Below, piece by piece: positions 8,879 through 17,219 of a DNA stretch of 49,439 nucleotides. Position numbers and translations under genes: made by a program. Every line of letters begins with the position of its first letter. Position 1 is the first letter of the stretch. Source of the DNA: an uncultured Verrucomicrobiota bacterium (GTDB taxonomy: Bacteria > Verrucomicrobiota > Verrucomicrobiia > Methylacidiphilales > UBA1321); NCBI GenBank assembly GCA_903863295.1, contig CAIPBM010000090.1:1-49439 (forward strand), written 5' to 3'. Under the pieces are notes generated by a model. It made no database searches, was not told where the DNA came from, and was given only the letters and a program-made list of their open reading frames with translations.

Positions 8879-9253
8879 ATGGCTAACGGTAAAACTCTGC
8901 TGGTGGTTGATGACGATCCCGGTGCGCGCCGTCTTTTGCAGTTTGTTCTGGCCAAGACGGGTTGCGATATTCTGACGGCGGCGAATAGCGTGGAAGCCCT
9001 TGGCATCGCGGAAAAGCAGCCTATTCACTTAATCGTGACCGATTTCATGATGAAAGGCATGGACGGATTTGAATTGACCCGGGCGTTGCGGAAGATGCCC
9101 GCCTACTCCCAGTTGCCCATTGTCATGCTCAGCGCCCGAGGACAAATCGAAGTTGATGATGCGGAATGGAACAATGAGATCACCTTCATGATGGCAAAGC
9201 CCTTTAGTCCGATCGAACTGACCTCACGAATTCAACTCCTGCTCAAATTGTGA
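8879..9253 (+). CDS. Single-domain response regulator (receiver only)
   Basis: A CheY-like receiver of 124 residues with no output domain. ATG 8879 is chosen because the protein then begins just before the first strand LLVVDDDPG. Acidic pocket Asp11-Asp13, phosphoacceptor Asp55 (LIVTDFMMKGMDG), Ser at the switch position (VMLSARG) and Lys in MMAKPFSP are all present. It lies between the kinase/phosphatase fusion and the phosphodiesterase-like gene and overlaps the latter by 4 bp (GTGA). Such receivers often act by binding a partner such as a phosphatase sensor region; the adjacent fusion protein is the natural candidate. No histidine kinase is encoded within the operon. Confidence 0.92.
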   Translation: MANGKTLLVVDDDPGARRLLQFVLAKTGCDILTAANSVEALGIAEKQPIHLIVTDFMMKGMDGFELTRALRKMPAYSQLPIVMLSARGQIEVDDAEWNNEITFMMAKPFSPIELTSRIQLLLKL

Positions 9254-10398
9254 AGACGGAATCACTCGATCTTTTTGTCTTTGCCGATGCCTTGGGCTGG
9301 GATCTAGTCCAGCGGCGCCATTTTCTGGCCGATCTGCTCCCTCATCGCCACGCCTGCCAGACGCTGCTCGGTTACTCGTGCACTTTTGATCCGACGATCC
9401 TCACCGGACTGCTTCCCATTGAGCACGGGCACTTTTCTTTTTTTGTCTACGATCCCTCCCATTCACCTTTTGGCTGGGCAAAAAAGTTTTCCTGGTTGCC
9501 GCAACGAGTCGCCGCCCATCACCGCGTGCGCAATCGCGTCAGTCGCTGGGTCGCCCGCCGGGCTGGTTATACCGGTTATTTCCAGCTTTATAGTGTGCCG
9601 TTTAACCGTTTGCCCTACCTCGATTACACCGAAAAAAAAGACATCTACGAGGCGGGGGGAATCATCGCAGGTCATGAAACCATTTTCCGTCTCTGGGAAC
9701 GTTCCGGGTTGCCTTGGGTGAAGTCCGACTGGAGGCGAGGTGACGCCGCCAACATCGCTCATATCAAGGATGAAATAGGCAAGGGGCAGGTGAGGCTTGC
9801 TTATTTGTTCACTGCGGGACTCGATGCCGTCATGCATGCCCACGGTACCTCCGGACCTGCCGTCGATGCGGCCTTTGACCAATTTGAGAAATGGATCCGG
9901 GAAATCTACGAGCTTGCGCAACGTTCCTACGAAAAAGTCCGGATCCATATCTTCAGTGATCACGGCATGGCCGACACCAAGTCGGCTAGCCGGATGATGG
10001 TCGAGTTCGAATCGCTCGGGCTTCGGTATGGGCGCGATTATGCGGCCGTCTGGGATTCCACCATGGCCCGGTTCTGGTTTCCCGGCGGTGATCCGATTCG
10101 TGATATCGTCACGAAATGGCTCTCACAGCATCCAGAGGGACGGATTCTAACGGATGAGGATCTGCGGGCCTCGGGGGCTCTCTTCCCCAATCATCGGTAT
10201 GGTGAACTTTTTTACCTGCTCAATGAGGGCTTCATTTTTGCGCCCTCCTATATGAATCAAGGTTTTGTGCGCGGCATGCACGGCTATGCTCCCGCCGCCG
10301 TTTCAACACCAGCGTGCTGGCTCACCAATCACTCCGAAGGCCCGGATCCCCAGAGCATCAATCGGATTTATCAATCCATGGCCTGGGCCACGCGGTAG
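9250..10398 (+). CDS. Alkaline-phosphatase-superfamily enzyme (type I phosphodiesterase/nucleotide pyrophosphatase-like)
   Basis: A 382-residue protein starting with GTG that overlaps the receiver stop. An early aspartate strand LDLFVFADALGWDL, then TFDPTILTGLLPIEHGHF (nucleophile Thr region followed by the H-G typical of the family), AGLDAVMHAHGTSGP, IFSDHGMADT and MHGYAPAA supply the two-metal ligands in the usual order. There is no signal peptide, so it should be cytoplasmic, unlike many relatives. The substrate is unknown; in this operon a phosphorylated polymer precursor, lipid-linked intermediate or headgroup is plausible. This is the last gene of the 4045-10398 operon. Confidence 0.8.
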   Translation: MKTESLDLFVFADALGWDLVQRRHFLADLLPHRHACQTLLGYSCTFDPTILTGLLPIEHGHFSFFVYDPSHSPFGWAKKFSWLPQRVAAHHRVRNRVSRWVARRAGYTGYFQLYSVPFNRLPYLDYTEKKDIYEAGGIIAGHETIFRLWERSGLPWVKSDWRRGDAANIAHIKDEIGKGQVRLAYLFTAGLDAVMHAHGTSGPAVDAAFDQFEKWIREIYELAQRSYEKVRIHIFSDHGMADTKSASRMMVEFESLGLRYGRDYAAVWDSTMARFWFPGGDPIRDIVTKWLSQHPEGRILTDEDLRASGALFPNHRYGELFYLLNEGFIFAPSYMNQGFVRGMHGYAPAAVSTPACWLTNHSEGPDPQSINRIYQSMAWATR

Positions 10399-10450
10399 CG
10401 CATTGCTTTTTACACGATGAATTCCTTAGATTTAAAATCGGTCCCGTATT

Positions 10451-10465
10451 GCTCCTGAAAGGAGC
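10451..10465 (+). promoter_or_regulatory. Short perfect hairpin upstream of the pyrophosphatase gene
   Basis: GCTCCT-GAA-AGGAGC forms a perfect 6-bp stem with a 3-base loop, 53 bp after the preceding operon ends and 26 bp before the next ATG. No T-run follows, so it is not a convincing intrinsic terminator. Its right arm contains the only AGGAG near the gene, too far from the ATG to be a normal ribosome binding site. It does not match a riboswitch consensus that I recognise. Confidence 0.3.
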
Positions 10466-10491
10466 GAAACCAGGAATCAAATCCCACTCGC

Positions 10492-12153
10492 ATGACTATC
10501 CTGCCCAAACAAAACCTTCCGGTTTTTGTTTTTGGTCATCGAAATCCCGATACGGATTCCGCCGTATCTGCGGTGGTCGCCGCACAACTCAAAGGGGAGT
10601 TGGATTCCTCACAGGTTTATCAACCTTTCGTTCTCGGTGAGCCCAATCGCCAGACAAAATGGCTCTTCACGGATGCCGAAGTTCCGTTGCCTCCCCTACG
10701 GGACGATCTCCGCTATCAAGTGAGTGAATTGATGAATCCCTACGAGCATGTCGTCGCCCCGCACGAGCATCTCGGGAAGGCGATGGACTTCATGCAGCAA
10801 TCTCAACTCAGTATGGTTCCGGTCGTTGATGAGGAACGGCATCTCCTCGGAATCCTCAGTGACCGGTTGCCGCAAAACCAATACTTTTACTCGTTCAACG
10901 TCGAGGATTTCCTGGGGGTTTTGCTTGAGTTGGACGACCTCGTCCAGGCCCTGCCCCTGGAATGGATCGGGGGTCAACCTCAGAAGGATGAAGGCAAGGG
11001 TAGGCTGGTTCTGCTCAGTCATGATCACGAAGAAATTCCCGCGCATGTCGGCCCAGGGGATGTCATCATCGTGGGCCCGCATCGCCGATCCATTTTGCGG
11101 CTCTGCGGGCTCGGCGTGCGCGCCATCATTGTGGCGGAGGCCTCCGATTCCTTCTGTGCTTCTCTGGCCAGTCACCGCGATTCCGTTCCCCTCTTCCGCT
11201 ACCGTGGCAGCCTCCTGGCGCTCACCTCGCATCTGCCTCGTGCGATTCCAGTCAAGCATGTCATGGCGACCGATTTTCCATCCTTGCGACCAGACCAACG
11301 CGTGTCCGAAGTCATCGACTTGATTGCCGAATCTCCCCATGCGCTTCCGGTTATTGACCCGGCGGGAAAACTTGTCGGCGTTTTTTCCCGCCGTGAGGCG
11401 CTCAATCAAAAGCCAAGAAAAGTCATCCTCGTGGACCACTTTGAGCGGGCGCAATCCATGCGCGGCTTTGATCTCGCTGAAGTCATCGAGATCATTGATC
11501 ATCACCGCATTGGTGATGTTCAAACGATCAATCCAGCCCGGATCGATTGTCGCCCCATCGGAAGCACGGCGAGCATCCTTGCGCTGCAGTTTCGCGAATC
11601 CGGAAAGACACCTTCTGCCGCTCAGGCCCGGCTTCTCCTCGGCGCGCTGGTATCGGATACGTTATTGCTGGGTTCGCCGACCACCACTTCTATCGACCGG
11701 GAGGTCGCCGAATGGCTGTCGGGTCTCGCCCAGGTTTCGCTCATGGCGTGGGGCCGGGACGTGCTGACTCAGAATGATGAACTGGCCGAGGGCGTCACCG
11801 AGAAATTGGTCTTAAAAGATTGCAAGGAATTCTCCCACGGCGATTACAGGTTTCTTGCCGCTCAAATCGAAACGGTGAATCTTGATCTGCTGACTCCACA
11901 GCGTCAGGAACTGTTGCAACGAACCTGCGATCAAGTCCGGGCTAACTCCGGTGCAGCTTTTCTTATACTCATGATTACCGATGTATTTCGCGGAGAAAGT
12001 CGCCTGCTCGTCTCCGACTCCGACTGCAGACGTGCTCGTCATTTATTGGAAGTAAACGTCCCGGAAGAAGGAAAGATCGCGCACGGCTGGGTATCTCGAA
12101 AGAAGCAGCTCTTACCCTATATTATTGGGCGCCTTGGGACGTGGCGTCCGTAA
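10492..12153 (+). CDS. ppaC: Manganese-dependent (family II) inorganic pyrophosphatase with CBS and DRTGG regulatory domains
   Basis: Hydrolyses pyrophosphate in the cytosol. The 553 residues fit a CBS-PPase with a DRTGG insert, longer than the ~310 of the plain enzyme. The DHH domain opens with VFGHRNPDTDSA. Two CBS motifs (about 75-130 and 258-310) flank a DRTGG-like region (about 150-245). The DHH part resumes with ILVDHFERAQ and IIDHHRIGD, and a DHHA2 domain ends the chain. In studied relatives, adenine nucleotides bind the CBS pair and tune activity, and diadenosine polyphosphates activate DRTGG forms. It stands alone, with 93 bp before it and 135 bp after it. Confidence 0.93.
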   Translation: MTILPKQNLPVFVFGHRNPDTDSAVSAVVAAQLKGELDSSQVYQPFVLGEPNRQTKWLFTDAEVPLPPLRDDLRYQVSELMNPYEHVVAPHEHLGKAMDFMQQSQLSMVPVVDEERHLLGILSDRLPQNQYFYSFNVEDFLGVLLELDDLVQALPLEWIGGQPQKDEGKGRLVLLSHDHEEIPAHVGPGDVIIVGPHRRSILRLCGLGVRAIIVAEASDSFCASLASHRDSVPLFRYRGSLLALTSHLPRAIPVKHVMATDFPSLRPDQRVSEVIDLIAESPHALPVIDPAGKLVGVFSRREALNQKPRKVILVDHFERAQSMRGFDLAEVIEIIDHHRIGDVQTINPARIDCRPIGSTASILALQFRESGKTPSAAQARLLLGALVSDTLLLGSPTTTSIDREVAEWLSGLAQVSLMAWGRDVLTQNDELAEGVTEKLVLKDCKEFSHGDYRFLAAQIETVNLDLLTPQRQELLQRTCDQVRANSGAAFLILMITDVFRGESRLLVSDSDCRRARHLLEVNVPEEGKIAHGWVSRKKQLLPYIIGRLGTWRP

Positions 12154-12214
12154 TCTGTCCCTGTTCCAGCGGTCATTTGCGTGAGGCTTTCTTTTCAAAG
12201 GAAGCTATTCCCAA

Positions 12215-12243
12215 TTGAAATAAATTAATGAATAAGATTTAAT
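12215..12243 (+). promoter_or_regulatory. Candidate sigma70-type promoter for the transporter-kinase gene
   Basis: An AT-rich stretch in otherwise GC-rich DNA contains TTGAAA, a 17-base spacer and TTTAAT, 45 bp before the ATG at 12289. The spacing is ideal but the -10 box is imperfect, and AT-rich DNA gives chance matches. No other evidence supports it. Confidence 0.3.
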
Positions 12244-12288
12244 TATCTTTGTCAAAAGTCGGCGGGGAAATTCGGTTTTTCCTTAAAA

Positions 12289-15200
12289 ATGAATTATTCC
12301 GACAAACCTAAAACCCATCTGCACCCCCGCACCATCGGTTGGTTCGGTACCACGGCGGTTGCGATGGGGGGGATTAACCAGAGCCTGTTTCTCATCGGGG
12401 CTCTGATCATTGGGCAGGGCGATATCCCCGGACAAGGCAGTGCCGCCGTGCTCCTCCTGGCGCTCGGTCTATTTTTGAGTTGGGCGGCGACCCCCGGCTG
12501 GCTGGAACTGGTGATGATGTTCCCCAACCGGGTAGGGGGTATTTCAGCCGCGTGCGCAGAGGCTTTCCGGCCTTACAGCCCGCTCTTATCTAATTTGACC
12601 GGGGTCTGTTATTGGTGGGGATGGGTACCGACCTGCGGCCTGACCGCGCTTCTCTCGGCCTCAGCGCTGCACCAATGGTACCTGCCATGGTTTTCGATTC
12701 CCTGGCTGGCCACCTGCATCGTTCTGGCTTTTACCTGGATCAATCTTTGCGGCGTGAAATGGGTTATGCGGGTGGCCATGCCCCTGGCCAGCGCTTCTGC
12801 CTTTCTGGCGTTTCTATCGGCGCTTACGCCTATTTTCTCGGGTGAATTCGATTGGCATCAATCCCTGACCTTCCATCTCACCGTTCCTTTCCCCGGATGG
12901 TTTGGGGAATTTACCAGCGTGATGGCGGGTCTTTATCTCGTGGGTTTTGCCGCACCTGCCTACGAACAATCCACCTCGCATGTCGGGGAAACCATCGATC
13001 CCAACCGCAACGTCCCCCGTGCCGTTTTTACCAGCGCCGCGCTGGCCGGAGTTTATTTCGTTGTTCTTCCAGTGGTCTGGCTGGGAACGCTGGGACCGGA
13101 ACCGCTGAGCCGGGATCTGGCGCAAGAACTGGGGCCGACCTTTGCGCCTCTTCTGGGGGCGACTGCCAAGGCCGCGGCGATCTGGTTCATGACCTTCAAC
13201 ATGCTTCATGGTACCCTGGCCCCTCTGGCGGGAGCCTCCCGGGTATTGGCTCAGCTTGCTGAGGATGAGTTGTTACCCGAATCGCTAGCCCTCAGAAACG
13301 ATAATGACGCCCCGTGGGTGGCGACGTTGCTGACCGCCGGCACAGCCATTATTCTCCTCTTCATCGGGGATCCCATCTGGCTGATTGCCGCCGCGAACCT
13401 GACTTACCTGATCGGCATTGCCATGCCGAATGTCGCTGTCTGGTTATTGCGGCGCAACGAACCGGCGTTGATCCGTCCCTACCGTGCGCCGAAGGGAGCG
13501 ATCGGCCTCGGTCTTTTGGCGGCCACGGGTTGGCTTTGCTCCGTGGTCTTCGGTTTTCAGCAATTCGGATTACCCACGGTGATGATCGGCATCGCCTTTG
13601 CCTACTCGGGTTCCATCTTGTATGCCTGGCGCAAATTTGTGGACCGTCGCCGACGCGGTCTTCCGGGAGTGGCCCACACCCTTCATGTCAAATTAACCGG
13701 GGCGATGCTTCTGGTGCTCCTCTTGGATGCGGGAGGATACTTGATCGCGGTTCAACATGTTCCGAATGAGCATCTGGCCCTGATTGCATTGCTGGAGGAT
13801 ATCTTTGTGATTGTCGCGCTCTTGACGATTGGGGTGGGACTCATTTTACCCGGCATGATCGCCCATTCCGCAGTTGAAGTTTCCAAGGCGGCTCAAACAT
13901 TGGTGAAAGGAACGCTGGGCGAATTTAACCTGGCCATGCAAAACCTCGCCTCCGGCAATCTCGACCAGGCACGGACCAACCTGAAAATCAATCTGGTCAA
14001 AGTCTACTCGCGCGATGAGGTCGGTGACATGGCCCATAGTTTCAACGACCTGCAGGTCGAGGTAAGCAAGGCCGCTCAAGGTCTGGATGGAGCGCGGGAA
14101 GGGCTTCTAAAAGCCCGTCACGAGTTGCTTCGCACCAACGAACAGCTTCAGCTTGAATTGGAAGCCAGGAAGGAGGCTGAAAAGTCGGTGTCGCTCCTCG
14201 CCGCAATCGTCACCTCCTCCAGTGACGCCATCATCGGTAAAAACCTGGATGGCACGGTCACGAGCTGGAACGCGGGCGCGGAAAGAATTTTCGGTTATTC
14301 GAGCGATGAAATGATCGGAACATCGATCTTTCGGCTCGTGCCTCCCGACCGTCGGCAAGAAGAACAAGCCATCATTGACCGAGTCAGGAGAGGCGAGAAA
14401 GTGGTGCCTTTTGAAACCTTGCGTGTCGCCAAGGACGGGCATTCGATCAATGTGTCGGTTGCTGTTTCCCCCATCAAGGATCAAGAGGGCAAAATTGTGG
14501 GTGCTTCAAAAGTGGCCCGCGATATCACCGAGAGGAAACAGCAGGAGGAAAAAATTCAGGCGACACTGAACGAGTTGCGTAACCGGGAAGAAAGCCTTAG
14601 CCGGGAACGTGACCGGGCCAAGACCCTCGCTTACGAAGCCGATGCGGCCAACCGCGCCAAGAGTGAATTTCTGGCCATGATGAGCCATGAAATTCGTACG
14701 CCGATGAATGGGATTCTCGGCATGACAGAGCTTTTATTGAAATCCGGCTTGAATTCCAGACAGGTGGAATTCGCTGGAGCCGTGTCGCAAAGCGCGCAGT
14801 CGCTCATGCATGTGATCGATGACGTGCTCGATTTCTCAAAGATTGAAGCCGGCAAACTTTCCATCGTGAGGGAAAAGTTTTCCATTCGTGCGGTTCTCGA
14901 TTCTGTCCTCGAAGTAGTTTCGCACCGCAGCGCCGAGAAGCAGCTTCGCCTGCTATGCATCGTTAGTCATCAGGTGCCGTTACAATTGAAGAGCGATCCG
15001 CTGCGGATTCGCCAGATCTTGCTCAACCTGATCAGCAACGCGATCAACTTTACCCAGGAGGGTGAAGTGATTATCCGGGTCAGTTTGGCCTCGGCGGCAA
15101 ACGGACCAATCCGTTTACGGATCGAAGTGACAGACACAGGTGTAGGCCTGAGCCAGGAAGCCATGGAGCGCCTCTTTAAGCCATTTGTTCAGGTCGACCA

Positions 15201-16566
15201 GAGCGCTTCCCGCCGTTTTGGTGGAACCGGTCTTGGTCTCGCGATTTCAAGTCGACTGGCCACTTTGCTCCACGGCGAGATCGGCGTGCAAAGCACCGTC
15301 GGAAGCGGCTCAACCTTTTGGTGTGAACTCCCCTGTGAGGCGGTGGAAACCGATCCGGTTCATTCAGCGCATCCCAACCTGAAGAAATGTCATGTGATTA
15401 TATCGGTGCAAAATCCCCAGTTGGAGGAATCTTTGAGGGAGCTTTTACTGGCCTGGCAAATTTCGTGCGATCAGCTTCCGCAGTTGAACAATTTACCTGA
15501 TCAACTGACAAACGCGCGGACGGCAGGAAAGAACCCGGTCGTGCTTTGCGATGAGGAACTGGCCTCCGCGGTAACACCGCCTCTGACCACCCTGAACGGG
15601 AAGCAGTCCTCACCACCCCTGGTGCTTCTTACCAATTCGGACCATGCCATAAGCGCGGATGATAAGAGGCACTCACATTATTTGCATCTACCCCTTCGGC
15701 ACAGTCAACTTTTCGACCTGCTCGTCACCCTGTCCGATCCCGGTGGAGAACCGTCCAGCCTGGGAACGGGTCAAGTTCGAAAAGCAACTGCTCCTCCGAT
15801 GTCCCGTCTCTCGAACGGCATGGCCGGGCTTCGCATCCTCTTGGCCGAGGATCATAAGCTCAACCAGAAAATGGCTTTGCTCATGCTTGAGGAAATGGGG
15901 CTCAAGGCTGACGTGGCTGTAACCGGAGTCGAGGTCTTGTCCGCGCTCGCCCGGCAATCCTACGACCTCATTTTAATGGATTGCAGCATGCCAGAACTCG
16001 ATGGCTACGATACGACCCGGTCGATCCGCCAGATTGAACGTACCCGCCATCTAACCAAGCGAGTGCCGATTATTGCCCTGACCGCCAACGCGCTGATGGG
16101 CGAGCGCGAGCGCTGTCTCGCCGTTGGCATGGATGACTACCTCGCCAAGCCCTTTACGATTGATGAGTTGCGCGGAACCATCCTGCGCGTCGTCGGCTCC
16201 GGAATGCCAGGCGGCGACTCCCCGCTTTACCGTTTGCATGACCTCGCTCGACAACTGGGACAGGAAACCATGGCGGACATGGTGAAGGACTACGTCCAGG
16301 AATTGCCTGGCCGGGTCGAGGAACTGAAGAGCCTGTGCCAAGCCTCCTCGCTAACTGAAGCCGAGCGCCTGTCTCATTCCCTCAAAAGTGTCAGCGCCTC
16401 CTTTGGATTGGAAAAATTAGCCGATCATTTCAGCCAATTGGAAAACACCTTGAGAGAAGGGCAGATCACGCACATCGAGACCCAACTATCCGGATTGGAA
16501 TTAGTGGCAAAGTCAGCCGTACACGATTTGGAAAATTGGCTCAGCAGCTACGATCCCGTTCTATAA
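12289..16566 (+). CDS. APC-family transporter fused to a hybrid histidine kinase (PAS-HisKA-HATPase-pseudoREC-REC-HPt)
   Basis: A 1425-residue fusion. Residues about 15-470 form a multi-pass amino acid/polyamine permease-like domain (GWFGTTAVAMGGINQS and FAAPAYEQSTSHVGETIDPN are APC-like). One or two further membrane helices (about 480-525) lead to a HAMP-like stretch and coiled coil (to about 630), PAS (635-755), HisKA with His800 (MMSHEIRTPMNG), HATPase (about 905-1020; NLISNAINF, DTGVGLS, GGTGLGLAIS), a degenerate receiver (about 1030-1155), a receiver with Asp1231 (LILMDCSMPELDG), and an HPt domain with His1363 (LSHSLKSVSASFG). The chain thus holds a full phosphorelay behind a putative solute carrier. 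By analogy with CbrA-type kinases, which carry a different transporter, it may sense or couple to uptake. A receiver gene follows after 65 bp. Confidence 0.92.
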   Translation: MNYSDKPKTHLHPRTIGWFGTTAVAMGGINQSLFLIGALIIGQGDIPGQGSAAVLLLALGLFLSWAATPGWLELVMMFPNRVGGISAACAEAFRPYSPLLSNLTGVCYWWGWVPTCGLTALLSASALHQWYLPWFSIPWLATCIVLAFTWINLCGVKWVMRVAMPLASASAFLAFLSALTPIFSGEFDWHQSLTFHLTVPFPGWFGEFTSVMAGLYLVGFAAPAYEQSTSHVGETIDPNRNVPRAVFTSAALAGVYFVVLPVVWLGTLGPEPLSRDLAQELGPTFAPLLGATAKAAAIWFMTFNMLHGTLAPLAGASRVLAQLAEDELLPESLALRNDNDAPWVATLLTAGTAIILLFIGDPIWLIAAANLTYLIGIAMPNVAVWLLRRNEPALIRPYRAPKGAIGLGLLAATGWLCSVVFGFQQFGLPTVMIGIAFAYSGSILYAWRKFVDRRRRGLPGVAHTLHVKLTGAMLLVLLLDAGGYLIAVQHVPNEHLALIALLEDIFVIVALLTIGVGLILPGMIAHSAVEVSKAAQTLVKGTLGEFNLAMQNLASGNLDQARTNLKINLVKVYSRDEVGDMAHSFNDLQVEVSKAAQGLDGAREGLLKARHELLRTNEQLQLELEARKEAEKSVSLLAAIVTSSSDAIIGKNLDGTVTSWNAGAERIFGYSSDEMIGTSIFRLVPPDRRQEEQAIIDRVRRGEKVVPFETLRVAKDGHSINVSVAVSPIKDQEGKIVGASKVARDITERKQQEEKIQATLNELRNREESLSRERDRAKTLAYEADAANRAKSEFLAMMSHEIRTPMNGILGMTELLLKSGLNSRQVEFAGAVSQSAQSLMHVIDDVLDFSKIEAGKLSIVREKFSIRAVLDSVLEVVSHRSAEKQLRLLCIVSHQVPLQLKSDPLRIRQILLNLISNAINFTQEGEVIIRVSLASAANGPIRLRIEVTDTGVGLSQEAMERLFKPFVQVDQSASRRFGGTGLGLAISSRLATLLHGEIGVQSTVGSGSTFWCELPCEAVETDPVHSAHPNLKKCHVIISVQNPQLEESLRELLLAWQISCDQLPQLNNLPDQLTNARTAGKNPVVLCDEELASAVTPPLTTLNGKQSSPPLVLLTNSDHAISADDKRHSHYLHLPLRHSQLFDLLVTLSDPGGEPSSLGTGQVRKATAPPMSRLSNGMAGLRILLAEDHKLNQKMALLMLEEMGLKADVAVTGVEVLSALARQSYDLILMDCSMPELDGYDTTRSIRQIERTRHLTKRVPIIALTANALMGERERCLAVGMDDYLAKPFTIDELRGTILRVVGSGMPGGDSPLYRLHDLARQLGQETMADMVKDYVQELPGRVEELKSLCQASSLTEAERLSHSLKSVSASFGLEKLADHFSQLENTLREGQITHIETQLSGLELVAKSAVHDLENWLSSYDPVL

Positions 16567-16631
16567 ACGCCGCGGAATTTAGGCATTAACCTACCCCTCA
16601 TCCCAACCTCCCCCTACACCCCAAAAGCCAA

Positions 16632-17009
16632 ATGCAAAAAACCATTCTAATCGCTGATGATGAAAGTTACATCTTGCGCCTGCTTGAGGCGACCTTCCGT
16701 AAAGGAAACTATCGCCTGATCCTGGTTCGTTCCGGGCTCGAAGCCTTGGCCACGTTGGAAAACGAACATCCCGATCTCATCATCCTCGACGTCATGATGC
16801 CCGACCTGGATGGACTGAGCGCCCTGCGCCAACTCAAGGCCAATGAAAAAACCGCTGGCATCCCGGTTATCGTGCTATCGGCCAAAGGCCATACCCTGAC
16901 CAAAATCCAGGCGGAGGAAGCCGGCGCCGAACTCTTCCTCACCAAGCCCTTCAGCCCCAGCCAACTCCTCGCCGACGTAAGCGCCATCTTTGACCGATTG
17001 AGCCCGTAA
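16632..17009 (+). CDS. Single-domain response regulator (receiver only)
   Basis: 125 residues, all receiver: acidic pocket Asp9-Asp10, phosphoacceptor Asp53 (LIILDVMMPDLDG), Ser in IVLSAKG and Lys in FLTKPFSP. No DNA-binding or enzymatic output is attached. It follows the transporter-kinase fusion by 65 bp on the same strand and is the most likely final acceptor for its HPt domain. It is closely similar in design to the receiver at 8879-9253, so cross-talk is possible. Confidence 0.92.
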   Translation: MQKTILIADDESYILRLLEATFRKGNYRLILVRSGLEALATLENEHPDLIILDVMMPDLDGLSALRQLKANEKTAGIPVIVLSAKGHTLTKIQAEEAGAELFLTKPFSPSQLLADVSAIFDRLSP

Positions 17010-17085
17010 GCTCACGACATCGGATTTCCTTGCCCGCCGTTTTGATTCCGGCATACTGCCCATTCGTCTTCGACGTGCGGTGCCA

Positions 17086-17158
17086 GGGGAATTAGCTCAG
17101 TTGGTAGAGCGTCTCGTTCGCAATGAGAAGGTCAGGGGTTCGAATCCCCTATTCTCCA
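17086..17158 (+). tRNA. tRNA-Ala (anticodon CGC)
   Basis: A full cloverleaf can be drawn. The acceptor stem GGGGAAT pairs with ATTCTCC and includes G3-U70, the alanine identity pair. The D arm is GCTC-AGTTGGTA-GAGC, the anticodon loop TTCGCAA gives anticodon CGC (codon GCG), and the T arm is AGGGG-TTCGAAT-CCCCT. Discriminator A73 follows. The next bases are CCC, so CCA is not encoded. A run of seven Ts starts a few bases beyond the 3' end. Confidence 0.95.
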
Positions 17159-17180
17159 CCCATTTTTTTCCACTTGCGCT

Positions 17181-17209
17181 GATCCGTCGCACGGAGTGCA
17201 ACGGCTACC
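17181..17209 (+). repeat. Palindromic dispersed repeat, copy 1
   Basis: A 29-bp segment with a CCGTCGCAC-GGA-GTGCAACGG hairpin (one mismatch in a 9-bp stem), lying between the tRNA and the end of fumC. The same 29 bp, with a single difference, occurs on the other strand at 24357-24385, inside the start of the TPR gene. Located just past both a tRNA 3' end and a converging gene's stop, it may double as a transcription stop, but no T-run follows. Confidence 0.75.
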
Positions 17210-17219
17210 TGGAACCTTT

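Noticed and set aside
10399-10491. Possible fluoride or other riboswitch before the pyrophosphatase
   Set aside because: Only a 6-bp hairpin is visible; the conserved bases of the classes I know are absent.
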